DNA from: Nematostella vectensis
Lineage: Eukaryota > Cnidaria > Anthozoa > Actiniaria > Edwardsiidae
Assembly: GCF_932526225.1 (NCBI RefSeq)
Contig: NC_064037.1
Coordinates: forward strand, 14,769,703 to 14,833,702
Length of the DNA stretch: 64,000 nucleotides
Direction: 5' to 3'
Part shown: positions 42,201-52,766 of the stretch, in pieces
Layout of the letters: the number at the start of each line of letters is the position of its first letter
Numbering within the stretch: the first letter of the stretch is position 1
The notes under the pieces: generated by a model
Told to the model about the DNA's origin: nothing
Database searches by the model: none
The model's input: the letters and a program-made list of their open reading frames with translations, nothing else
Translations under genes and position numbers: made by a program

Positions 42201-45200
42201 GATTGGGCATCTTTCATAGTGTGCACCCAATAGACGTGCAGGAGGTACATCCTCTTCCCAGTGTCGTAGATCTAAAGCCCCATAATAGTGCCGAGGATGT
42301 CCTCTGTGGTTTTCATAAAAGAATCTTTTCCTTTACCATTTTCACGTATATAAAGCAATTCACCAAGAGGCCTCCATGTTTTCAATTTCCAGTATGAAAA
42401 AATGAATAGGGTGTATTGTAATGTATATAATGTACTTGGTGAGGCAAGGAATCAAACATTTTTAAAATAGCCTTTTTTTACCAAACAGTGCTTGACAGTA
42501 TTCATTGTTAACTCTCCCCTATTGCAGGATCCAAGTAAATTGGACAAGTTTAACATGTCTAATTTTCACCATCTGAAAAATAACTTAAAAGTCCTGGATA
42601 AAGGTTAGTCTGCTCCCACTGTATATAGTTGTAGACTAACTGTTGTATTGGCAGGGGCAGGTCAAGAATTTGAAATAATAGATGGGGAGGGGGGGAGCAA
42701 CATTTTTTTTCTGAAAGGGGTGATTTTTTTTTATGAATTGATGTCCTTGTATTATATATTTTTTTTATTTTAAAGGGGAGCAAATATTTTATGGGAAGAG
42801 GATATTTTTTTTGTCTTGCATTGGTGTCCTTTTATTATTGTCTTGATATTTTATTTAACATTTTTGATACGGAAAAGAATGGGGACTACACACCTCTGGC
42901 CTGCCTGTAGTGATGGTCAGCCAATGTGATGGTCTGTCAAATACACTATTCCACTGAATGTTTCAGATGAAGAGAGAGCAAAACAAGATCCAAAGTACTA
43001 TTTGAACAAGACAAATAAAGAAACAGAAAGCATCCTCAATGAACTGGACAAAACCTTCAAAGAACCTGTAAGTTAGTAGTTATACAAAATATAAGAATTG
43101 CAAGTTGCTATATAGTGATTTCTTGTTTTTCATTTCATCATTTATGTTTTCATATTGTCATACATACTGAGTACTTTGTGCCTAACCAGGAAAAGAAAAA
43201 GGAGGAAGACAGAGAAATGGTGACAGATAGAAATGCTGTAAGTTGATTTGCTTTTTTGTTTAAGCCTAAATTTGATTAGAGAATAAAGTAACACTTCAAA
43301 TTTAGCTTATCAACTGTGTATATCACAATTCAGTAATTTCCTTTCTCTGTGTTTTTAGGCTCACTTTTCCACTGGTGCTGTTGCCCAATCATTTACGTCT
43401 ACTGCACAAGACAGGGTCACAGAGCAGGAGGCTGGTGAGGATCTGAAACTACAGGGTTTCCCCCACCTGACATCACAGTATATCTGGTTAAATCCATATG
43501 TATTAAGTAACATCCGTTTTTTACAGTCTTGTTAATTGTCCTTGTTTTTTAGCTGTTGTTGATAAAGATGTGGTGAGATATCGGGAAGTAAAAAAGAAAG
43601 GTGAGTTTATCGTCATTGTAGGATAGGGGTATCCTACTTTGGCTAAGTTTCACATGTTTGGGAAAGGGCAGAAGAGAACCCTAAATATCCTTTATTTTGA
43701 CCAAGTATGAAGTTCATTATAGGACTCATCATTACGCATTGTGAATAGAAACAATGTGAATACCCAATAATGAAATGCTCAACAGTTCACACATGTACCA
43801 ACATGTAACACATGTTTTTATCCTAATTGCAGGATATGTGAGGATACAGACTACACATGGAGACTTGAATCTTGAGCTGCACTGCGAAATGGTATAAACT
43901 AGACTCATTAGTTATTGTTTACATTTACTGTAGGCCTGGTTATAGTTTTGAACTGTTGTCTATATAGGTCCCAAAGACTTGTGAGAATTTTATGAAACTC
44001 TGTGCAAAAGGTTACTACGAAAATACAGGTTAGATTGATGAATTTAAAAGAAGAAGATTACCATATTTCTTTATTTTGATTGTTTGTTCTGATTTATGTA
44101 CTTACCAGCTAAATAATGGTTGACGTGGTTTTTATTGTAGTATTTCACAGGTCAATAAAGAACTTTATGGTAAGTTTTATCACTTAAAAGAAACTAGAAT
44201 TTTAAACTTTTTAGGAAATTTTATCATATCATAAAAACTGTTACTGTTACTGTACAAATAATTTCTCTATTTTAATTTAAAATAGAGTTGTTTTTAATAA
44301 AGTGGGGTTTATGCTTCTTGTAGATCCAAGGTGGCGACCCAACTGGGACAGGTCGAGGTAAGCATTGCTACAATGGTGCGTTAGAAGTAAGAGGTGCTTT
44401 TTTGGTAAGGTGCAATTTTAGGGTGTTTCCCTTAACGTTGTAATTTAATGTTTGTTATATTTAAGGAGGAGAGTCAGCTTGGGGTGGCGAATTTAAAGAC
44501 GAATTCAAGCCAAATCTTATACATCAAGGTACAACTGTATTGAAGATAACAGGAGAAAATGCGTATTGGGGTGGTTAAGGGATGGCATAACTCAAAATAA
44601 CTCTTTATTTAGGGGAAGGACAAGAACCTTCTGTACTCAAAGTGATAAAAAAAATACATGTGTGAAATTCCCAATGCAGTTTCCAATTTACAATGCAATC
44701 TCAGGAACCATAAAGAAACTCTCTTTTATCATTTTATTAAAATAAAGACTTCTAAAAACGATGCTTTTTCAATTTTTCAGGTCGGGGAATTCTTAGTATG
44801 GCGAATTCTGGTCCAAATACAAATAAATCACAATTGTGAGTGCTATTTTCTCAAACTGTTGATAATTTCTTTATAGTCTAGACTTAATTTAATTTGCAAC
44901 GCGACTGGATTTGTTGAGATGAAAACTTGAGGACCGTGAGAGAAAGCTTTGGAGCAAAGGCAAGACCCAAATCAACTCACGTTTGAACTGGAAGTCGAAC
45001 CAGGAACTCAGTGATGGGCGGTACAGGCATTACAGTAGTTTTCTTTTTACTAACTGTGTAACCATGCTTAGAGGCCCAGCGGTCAGCGGCCCAGGATGCT
45101 TGAGTATGTACAATTATAGGAGACCTTTTGAAAGTGCCTGCAAATAATAGCTTGGTCTATCAGCATATTAAATTTGTGCTCAGCCTCGAGTCTTGGTCAG

Positions 45201-47386
45201 TCTGTCATAGTTTTGCAGCACCAAATCCAGCATAGCATGCTAAGAAATCTTCAAATGCTCTTTTTGTCCTTTCAGTTTCATCACATACCGTTCATGCCGC
45301 CATTTGGATCAGAAACATTCCGTGTTTGGCAGGTAATTCAAAGCCGTTGACTTACCTTCATCCTTGTTCTGAGGTATCAATTTTTTAAGAATCATTTATT
45401 ACTTTGCCTTATAAAAGATTGGCAGTATAGTGGGGACACAGGGTATACAGCAGTAACTTAGTATTTAAGCGTATCACCTAGTTTTAGAAACGGTGAACCC
45501 CAAGGGACTTTCTAGAGCTTTTACAGTAGGTATGACCAAAGAAATGTCTTATTTTTAGTTTTTTTACTACAGTGAGCGTGGTATTTTAGTGTACAATATT
45601 TTAGTGTAGTTGCTTTAAAATAATATCATGTTACACATTTCTCGAAAGGGTTGTTGGTGGTCTTGAGACGCTAAATGCAATGGAAAGAATAGAATGTGAC
45701 GAAAAGGACCGACCGAAGGTAGAAGAAATACTATACAGCTTAATGATTTTTCAGAAATTAAGGATATTTGAGGTAGCGAACATGATGGAAAAAAAATGCG
45801 ATCTTGCAATTTTAGGAGGCGATAAAAATAAAGAAGGCAGTAGTATTTGTGGATCCCTTTGCTGAAGTTGATGAAGCGGTATGTATGTTGTAATAAATTT
45901 AAAACTATATAGAATAACTAGAAAATATGTGACTTTATTCTTCTAAAGCCTTTATTATTATAAGTTATAGCATGGCACGAGGGGAATTTAGTAATTAAAT
46001 ATCCCCGCAACCCAATGATAATAGGGGACTTGTGCTAAAAGATCACGTGACCTTTTTGGGTGGCAAATTCAAAACGAAGTCATATCAAACAAAAAAAAAT
46101 CAGAAATAACTGCGCCCGTCACACTAGAGAACGACTCTAAGAAGTGACATCTTTAAATGAAAGTAAACCCTTTGTGGTCGTTTTTTTTTTTCGTAAGCGC
46201 TGACTAAGTTTCCTTTTGATGCTGTTATTTTGCCACTAAAAGGCTGAGCCCGCGCTAGTTTGCCACCCAAACAGTCTTGTGATCTCTTAGCGCAAGTCCC
46301 CTATTTGCTGAAGTCTAGACGTCCCCTAAACGGACTAAAAACCCAGCCCGTTCTGAAACGCGTTCTGTTACGACCCCTAAATGGCGCATGTAATTGAGAA
46401 AAAATTGAGGTTTTTATTTATTACAATTTCCTTGGTGTCTTAACAGCTTAAACTGGAAAAGGAGAAAGAAGAGGAGGAACGCCAGCAGAAGGTACCATCA
46501 CCATTGCCACCGTGAACCTCTAAGGGGAATCGAAACAAAATTAAGTTTGTGGTAGGGAGGGGTGGAGGAGGGTGTACAAACTCATCACTTGAAGCCTATC
46601 AAATTGCCAATGGTGCCTTCATTATCAAAGAAACTACTGTAATGCACCTTGTTCTGTTGGCGTTTAACTTACATAATTTCCCAAATAAGTTATCTGATAA
46701 TCGAATAATAGGAAGATGCTGAGAAAGCAAAGAAGCGAGCTGCCGCCGCAGATGCTGGTCCTACCGTGCATAGACCTGGCGCCACTGTCGGCAAATACAT
46801 ACCACGCGCTGCAGGGTAGGTATCTTGTAATGTCTGTAACTCATTGGAGAGTTTATTCGATATTCCACAATGTGGATAGTTTATTGGCTAATAATGAGTG
46901 GGATATTACACAATAGCTTGTAATAATTTTTAGTACGTTGGCCCCCTGTTCTGTCAGCAGGAAAGGACCCAGGGCATGGAACCTGGAAAGCCGAACGCCC
47001 CTCTCACAAAATTATGAGGTGCTCACTTGCCTAGCCCCCACCCTCCCTAATGCAGTTTTTGAGGATCCCGCTTTCTTGTTTGCAACTTTATTCTTAGAGC
47101 CATAACTGGGAGTGGGGCGTCCAATATTTGGTGTACATCCAATATTTTCTTAAGGTAACTGTATCGTGCCCCCCCAATACTTCAAGGCCTTCTACGGCAC
47201 TGATTCACGATCCATTCTGTGCCGTTTTTTTTTATGGGAATGCCGCCGTTTTTCTGTGCAAGTGGGTTTATTTTCTATTCCTTTTTTAGTAAAACCGGTG
47301 CAGATTATGAAAGCACGACGTCACAGCCAGTATCAAAGAAGTTAAAAAAGGCTTCCAGTGGTTTTAGCGACTTCAGCGCCTGGTAA
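39260..47386 (+). CDS. PPIL2: PPIL2: U-box/cyclophilin E3 ligase and splicing factor
   Basis: I trace 25 exons, all with consistent phases: 39260-39291, 39361-39410, 39478-39526, 40715-40777, 40864-40915, 40989-41040, 41501-41592, 41732-41821, 42528-42603, 42967-43067, 43190-43237, 43359-43434, 43553-43600, 43833-43891, 43968-44028, 44141-44169, 44324-44357, 44466-44528, 44781-44835, 45276-45332, 45649-45718, 45816-45878, 46447-46491, 46712-46815, 47290-47386. The product is 521 aa (human 520). The N-terminus MGKKQHQKDK and C-terminus SSGFSDFSAW are diagnostic. A U-box follows LSLQPFEHPLCT (about residues 40-100). Cyclophilin spans ~277-435 (FHRSIKNFMIQGGDPTGTG). Known role: nuclear U-box ubiquitin ligase associated with the spliceosome. 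The residue matching cyclophilin A Trp121 is His386 (RHLDQKHSVFG), so classical prolyl isomerase activity is probably weak. Confidence 0.97.
40413..40624. mobile_element. MITE with ~45-bp imperfect TIRs (PPIL2 intron 3)
   Basis: TATGCCTGGTGCACACTAGT at the left is mirrored on the right (AATGTTCACCAGGCATTA). The arms continue through GACATAATGACATGGG and CCCATGTCGTTATGTC. The TA/TTA at the edges may be the target duplication. It resembles 9629-9836. Confidence 0.75.
46024..46301. mobile_element. 278-bp MITE with ~45-bp TIRs and TA target (PPIL2 intron 22)
   Basis: GGGGACTTGTGCTAAAAGAT at the left is mirrored by ATCTCTTAGCGCAAGTCCCC at the right, continuing inward to GGGTGGCAAA and TTTGCCACCC. 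TA flanks both sides, as for Tc1/mariner-type insertion. There is no coding capacity. Confidence 0.85.
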
Positions 47387-47548
47387 CCATGGCAATGAGC
47401 ACGTCCCGCCTAATTACCATAGTAACAGAGGTAGCTAGGTAAATATTTTGAGGTAGCTTATAGCTCGTGAAACGATAACCTGGATGCTGTCTTTTTTGGA
47501 TGATGGATCATAACACATGATCATAGTATTATATTCTCGGATATTTTT

Positions 47549-47554
47549 AATAAA
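47549..47554 (+). terminator. Poly(A) signal of PPIL2
   Basis: AATAAA, 163 bp after the PPIL2 stop codon. Confidence 0.7.
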
Positions 47555-47559
47555 CCTAT

Positions 47560-49120
47560 TTATTATTATTTTGATGTTTTATAATGTTACGGAAAATTAG
47601 TATTTGCCGGAAATTGACGCTTTGTTTTGCATCCCTGGACCGTCATTTTCTTGGTATTAGTTCCTCGTTCATGTGTGTATCACAAATTATTAAGAATAAG
47701 AGCATGGGACAATTGAATTAAAAATGTTTTCCTTTATTTTCTTTTCTTGTATTTTTATATAAGAAGAGTTTTGTTTGTCTCCGATACAAAAACACGTCAA
47801 TACTATATCCAAACTTTAAAAATATGTATTAAACCCTTTTAAGAACAATATTGCATGTAATCGGACCCGGTACTGTATATTAAATTATTTCACGCGGAAG
47901 AGACAATATTGGACATGTTTTGGATTTTGCAGAGGCTATAAATGCGCAATTTTGCTACGAAAAATAACTGTTTCACTCTTTTCGCTTTTTCTTGAGTCAA
48001 GCTATTCAAAACGCGTCTTGTACGCTCTAGTATTTCTCTATAAACTTCATCGTTTTGACCGTTTACTGAAAGACGACGTGACCATATACATTCATTTGCA
48101 TATCGTGTCACACCTACTTATCATTCCATCCAAGATGGCGGTACGCAGCGATTATGTGATGAATTTCAATGTCAGCTGAATACTTTGTGTATGAATACAA
48201 TACAGCAGTAATAAAAAGGGTTTATCATGATCGATTATCATAAAGTAGCATAATTATTGTGTGCCAAAGCCAGGAAACGACATGTATATACATATGCATA
48301 ATTAGAATTCCCAATACACACAGTTTGTCACGTATATCTCGAGATAAAGAATCACGCTATACCGGTCATCACGTCTCAGAAAAAAAATAATCGCTATCCA
48401 GGAATAATTCTACAAAAACAGATTTCCAGGAAAGATCTAGTATCACGAATGTCTTATTTTTAGACGCTTTCAAAGATTCGTTCAATCCCGAATAACATTT
48501 CTTAAGAAAATCTAATTCGTGATTTTCTCTTCCTGGCTCTTGTTAGGGTAATTATCAAAATTCCTTATGTTTATTTTTAGATTTTAGCACCATACAGTCA
48601 CGCGTGAAGAGTATGGCGGTTATTCGCATATAGATTGGCCTTATCAATGTGAGCCACCAGAACACTGAAAAGCACGGTGTAGATATTTTTAAAGCAAAAT
48701 ATCTTCAAGTCAAACGTTCAGCTTTAGTGCAAGTCAAACGTTAAGCTTTAGTGCGCACGCGAGGCCAGTCACTACGTGATCCATAAACTCTAGTACCTAG
48801 GCCCCTATTTCCACCCTTAACACTCGGCCGAGCCCAAGACACGCAACATAAAACCACATGCTTTAATTCACGAACACCAGTTACAGGTCAGTTTTCTACA
48901 AAATTACCTGGAATTATTTACAAAATCGGTAGAAATAACACAAGTTTGTATCTCTTCTTATCAGGGTTTTTTTACCAGAAATTTCCACGATTTTTTGGTT
49001 TCGTGATTTATACATATGAATAAATTACCTACGGGGTAAAAAACCTTTCGTGATTTGGTTGCGTGTTGGTAACTGAATTTGTCACAGCTCTATGCAAATT
49101 ACCTGGTATAAAGCCGTCAA
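47560..49120. other. Intergenic between PPIL2 and the KCTD gene
   Basis: No gene is supported. A YY1-like AAGATGGCGG word with an ATG lies at about 48131-48143 (a short frame MAVRSDYVMN...), identical over 14 bases to the start of the nuclease genes; it could be a first exon or a promoter motif. A 24-bp direct repeat lies at 48709-48756. Confidence 0.35.
48709..48756. repeat. 24-bp direct repeat, two copies
   Basis: CAAGTCAAACGTTCAGCTTT followed by AGTGCAAGTCAAACGTTAAG shows a 24-bp unit repeated once with a one-base difference. Confidence 0.7.
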
Positions 49121-50459
49121 ATGAAGCAAAGGCCGGTAGAAGTCATTGGGTTGAGCAGCGCCGATCGTTCCATGGTACAGGTCTCCCAAAAAAGTCAAGA
49201 AAAACAACAAGAAAAAGTGGAATTCAAACGGATTTCAGATGGGATCGGAAGATATACAAAAAGTAAGATTAACTGTCAAAATAGTTTGGAAATTTTTTTT
49301 GCTCTTTGAAAACATTGGTTCATATGTAGTTTCTTTCTAATTCTAGCATTTTTTATATTAATCTAATAAAATTGTGCCATTTTGTAGAAACAACGCTTTT
49401 ATTAGACTTTTTGAACATTTTAAAGCGCATTTCTTATCTTTAAGTTAGATTTGTAATTGTGCATCGAATCGGGAATAACTATTTCTGTTGTTTTGAAGTT
49501 GGATAAGCGTATTTGGGATCTTTTTAGAAAAAAAATCAAGAAAATAAAGCCGAATCTCACCTTAAAAATATTTTTTTCTTTATCCATTTTGATTATTTTT
49601 GTATTTCCCCCAGATTCCAGCAGTTGTAACCTTAAATGTCGGTGGACATTTCTTCACAACTCGTCTCTCTACCCTCAAGAAAGACCAAGACTCGATGCTT
49701 GCGTCAATGTTCAGCGGACGCTTCAATCTAGACGTAGACAGCGAAGGACGTTTTTTTATTGACCGTGACGGAACTTACTTCGGTTTCCTCCTAAACTACT
49801 TGCGTGACCCATCCCAGCTCCCGCCCGCTTCCGTCGCGATGCAGGTATACCGCGAAGCGCAGTACTACAGAATCGAAGGACTCATGGCTATGCTGGAATG
49901 TTATCCAGCAGTTATACCCATTGGCCGTTTAGATGAACAGAAAGCAGCATTCGGAGAAGATTATTACATGTGGAAACAGACTATATTGGAAACTGTTCGA
50001 CAAAAGTATGGTGACATCTTGAGGTACTCGCTTGGTCAGGATTGCATGGTGACATGTGTCAGGTACATTTCAAAGGAAGATTTTCTCACTGCAACAAGTG
50101 ATTGTAAGCACACCATTTCAACACAGCACGTTGGTACCACTGGAGTGCAGGAGCAGGAATTCTGCCAACACAACTTCTTCTGCTCTGATGAGGGAGGCCG
50201 GCTTGGTTTCTTTATAGGACCTGAGATTCCAATGGTAGATTTTATAATTGCAGAAAAAGAGATTAAGGATGTTCGACTGTTTACATCTGTTTTGGAAAAG
50301 GATTTAAGACATGAGGGTTTTTGTGTAAGTGGTCGCTCATCACACACCTGGAAATGCTCCAGGTGTGATATTAAGGGGTACCTTCATCAGATGGCATTCC
50401 GTTGGTCGTTCCTTCATGGACCTCAGGCACACAACCATTATGGTGTCCAAGACCAGTGA
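49121..50459 (+). CDS. KCTD-family BTB/T1 protein (KCTD7/14-like)
   Basis: Exon 1 is 49121-49262 (MKQRPVEVIGLSSADRSMVQ..., donor GTAAGA). Exon 2 is 49621-50459, after ATTCCAG. Phases join to ...RYTK-TVVTLNVGG..., giving 326 aa. An earlier AG at 49613 would need a different exon 1. The BTB/T1 domain spans ~48-150: LNVGGHFFTTRLSTL, MLASMFSGRF, FFIDRDGTYFGFLLNYLRD and YREAQYYRIEGL. The C-terminal ~170 residues include KCSRCDIKGYLHQ with a CxxC pair. KCTD proteins oligomerise through BTB, and many act as Cullin-3 adaptors; the partner here cannot be read from sequence. Exon 2 from 49968 onward is copied at 55556. AATAAA lies at 50858. Confidence 0.88.
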
Positions 50460-50613
50460 AATAATGACCACTCCACCCATAATTCATTTTTCCACATTTG
50501 TAATATTAGGTCCACAAAACAAGGTATTCCCTAGACATTGAATATAGATTAGGACAATTGTGAGATATAAGGTACACAGTTTCGGATTGAATGATATATT
50601 GAATGTTATTATT

Positions 50614-50733
50614 AATCCACTCACATACTATCACGAATCTCGCAATTTGATTGGCTTCTGTACTCACTGTCTATTGAACCGACTGCGAATTATTAAAATC
50701 GTAATTTTTTCAAAGGTAGTATGTGAGTGGATT
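50614..50733. mobile_element. 120-bp MITE in the KCTD 3' UTR
   Basis: Perfect 17-bp inverted ends AATCCACTCACATACTA and TAGTATGTGAGTGGATT, with TTA on both sides as a possible target duplication. Duplicated at 56202-56321. Confidence 0.8.
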
Positions 50734-50857
50734 TATACTAAAACAATTAGACTACTGGTTCTCATTGGCTATCTATTGACTCAAAAACTCAAACTCATAG
50801 TCTATTTATTAAATATATTGGGTCTTCTGGAGAAGAATTATACAGATTAAAAAAAAG

Positions 50858-50863
50858 AATAAA
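50858..50863 (+). terminator. Poly(A) signal of the KCTD gene
   Basis: AATAAA about 400 bp after the KCTD stop and before the nuclease gene. Confidence 0.5.
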
Positions 50864-51197
50864 CAAAAATTAACATAAATCTATTAAAAATTCAACAACA
50901 AATAATAGTAAAGCTTTTAAAAAATGCCAGGGCATAACAAGATAATATTTATTAATAGGCTAGAAGTTTATACATTATGCAAAATTGTAAATAAAAAAAG
51001 GAATTGTCAGAAAGTCTCATCTATCATCAACTTCTTTATATTTATATTTACAGGTTTTTATGTGTTTTGTTATCTCTGTTTCCTGTGTCCCCCCCCCCCC
51101 CCCTCGATAGCTTCCCCTCGCAGTGAATCATGGGAGTACTGTACCCCCCTGTGGTCCCGCCAAATACGAACAAACAACGACCGATGTAAAATCCAAG

Positions 51198-52355
51198 ATG
51201 GCGGAAAGCTGTCTTCATAAACGTGTCGAAATATGTATAGTTGCGAGCGAAGTAGCTAGCGCTGTTGGTAAACATCCTTACCAGCGAAGAGAACATACTT
51301 TGCAGAAGGCATGGTATCGGTCAGATCAGGAATCGTTTTGCTTTGCCAATGCGCTTGTCCCAGTTTGTCAGGCCGAAGTTTCCTCGATTGTCAACGAGTT
51401 CGTAGAGGGCAATGCCGAAGCAAGGTTGGAGTTAGCTTTGGAGGAGAATTGGGAAAAGGAAAAGGAAAAGTTTGTTGAAACTCTAAAGCATATAATACTG
51501 TCGCCATCTTCCTCGCCTATTAGAAGGCTGTTTTATAGCATTTCGAAAGCGTTAAAGAACAAACTCTCTACCGACGAGCGAGAGCGACGAACTATCGAGA
51601 ATGCTGGAGTTGCAAAAAGTACTCTCGATGAAGCTGTTGACTCGTTGTGTAAGGACGAGAGTTTGCCTGTACAAGAGGTAGCAAAAAAGGTTTGTTCTAA
51701 CGCAGGTACAACCGGTTCTGATGTCATCAAGGCCGTCGAGTCTCAACTTACTAAAGAAAGGGGCGTCAAATTGGAAGGAAAGGCCGTCGAAAGACTCGGC
51801 GAAGAACGGGGGAAAAAAGTGGATTTGATACCAGACGAATACGATAAAACAGTGGAGTGTGATGGCATCGAATGGAGAATTAGCGGTCGGATTGATGGAA
51901 TGTTAGACGACAAAGTTGTCGAGCTAAAAAATCGAAAGAATAAGTTTATGCAACCGGAGTACGACTTGATTCAGCTACAAACATATATGTTTTTATTTGA
52001 CACGGAAGAAGGGGTACTTTTGGAACGGCTCAGGGGGGAACATAAAGAGACAAGGTACAGTTTTGACAAGGAAGGATGGGAGAATGAAGTCATCCCCGCC
52101 CTCAAGAACTTTGTCGTCGAGTTGAGTAAATATATCGAGGAAACCAGAGCGTGTTTGTACGCTAAGGAGAGTGGGGCTGAGGACATTCGGGGCAAGCGGC
52201 CGGTTCAAGACGATGCATGGGCCAGACCCCAAGAAAACCAGGAATCCGAAACCTCTGGCTCGGATAGTGAAGTCCCACTAAAAATGTTTAAAACATCCCC
52301 AGAAAATGACGAAGATGATGATACCTATGACAATGAAGAGCCAAACTCGCATTGA
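51198..52355 (+). CDS. PD-(D/E)XK nuclease, YqaJ-like, copy 1
   Basis: Intronless frame of 385 aa. I chose ATG 51198 (CCAAGATGGCGG, good Kozak and YY1-like context); the open frame extends 75 bp upstream without an ATG. The N-terminal motif ASEVASAVGKHPY (16-28) matches the YqaJ/lambda-exonuclease-like pattern (S-E-[IV]-x3-[ILV]-G-x2-PY). After ~160 residues of charged helical sequence comes LEGKAVERLGEE (192-203). The core is GRIDG (Asp233), VVELKNR (Glu242, Lys244) and QLQTY (Gln259, Tyr263): the D...ExK...QxxxY signature of RecB/YqaJ-type nucleases. All catalytic residues are present, so activity on DNA is expected but unproven. The tail (~330-385) is acidic and disordered, with PLKMFKTS a possible nuclear signal. 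No recombinase, transposase or helicase lies beside it. AATAAA at 52761. Confidence 0.85.
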   Translation: MAESCLHKRVEICIVASEVASAVGKHPYQRREHTLQKAWYRSDQESFCFANALVPVCQAEVSSIVNEFVEGNAEARLELALEENWEKEKEKFVETLKHIILSPSSSPIRRLFYSISKALKNKLSTDERERRTIENAGVAKSTLDEAVDSLCKDESLPVQEVAKKVCSNAGTTGSDVIKAVESQLTKERGVKLEGKAVERLGEERGKKVDLIPDEYDKTVECDGIEWRISGRIDGMLDDKVVELKNRKNKFMQPEYDLIQLQTYMFLFDTEEGVLLERLRGEHKETRYSFDKEGWENEVIPALKNFVVELSKYIEETRACLYAKESGAEDIRGKRPVQDDAWARPQENQESETSGSDSEVPLKMFKTSPENDEDDDTYDNEEPNSH

Positions 52356-52760
52356 TTCGAAACGCTTCGAGAACTCTATTCACTGTCTGGTGTGGAAAAC
52401 CATTCAAGTGTCTGAAAACAAAGAACGCGTCCACAGGTAACCCAAACCCCAACAGTTATCTTTGTGCGAGACTGTACATTTTTTAAAAATTAACTAATTA
52501 ATTACCCTAGAGAAAAAGAGAGAATGGATATTTTAAGAAATAGAATCAGAAGTGAACTGTGCCACTAGTCAGACAGTTCAGCTGTGTCAATGACATTAAC
52601 ATCAGTTTGTTTTGTCTGGTAAAGTATAATAGAGTAGGTAGTCTGAAGAACAATGAACTTTAAAAGCTGTGGTTATCTTAAAATGACAAGTGTGATAAGG
52701 AGATGTATCTAGTATTCAAGCTACGATCTCATGGAGAAGCCAAAGACTGATGCAAGGTGG

Positions 52761-52766
52761 AATAAA
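52761..52766 (+). terminator. Poly(A) signal of nuclease copy 1
   Basis: AATAAA about 405 bp after the stop; conserved in copy 2 at 58334. Confidence 0.5.

Noticed and set aside
51971-52232. Minus-strand frames inside the nuclease gene
   Set aside because: Shadows of the plus-strand coding sequence, as are those at 51533-51746 and 57085-57805.
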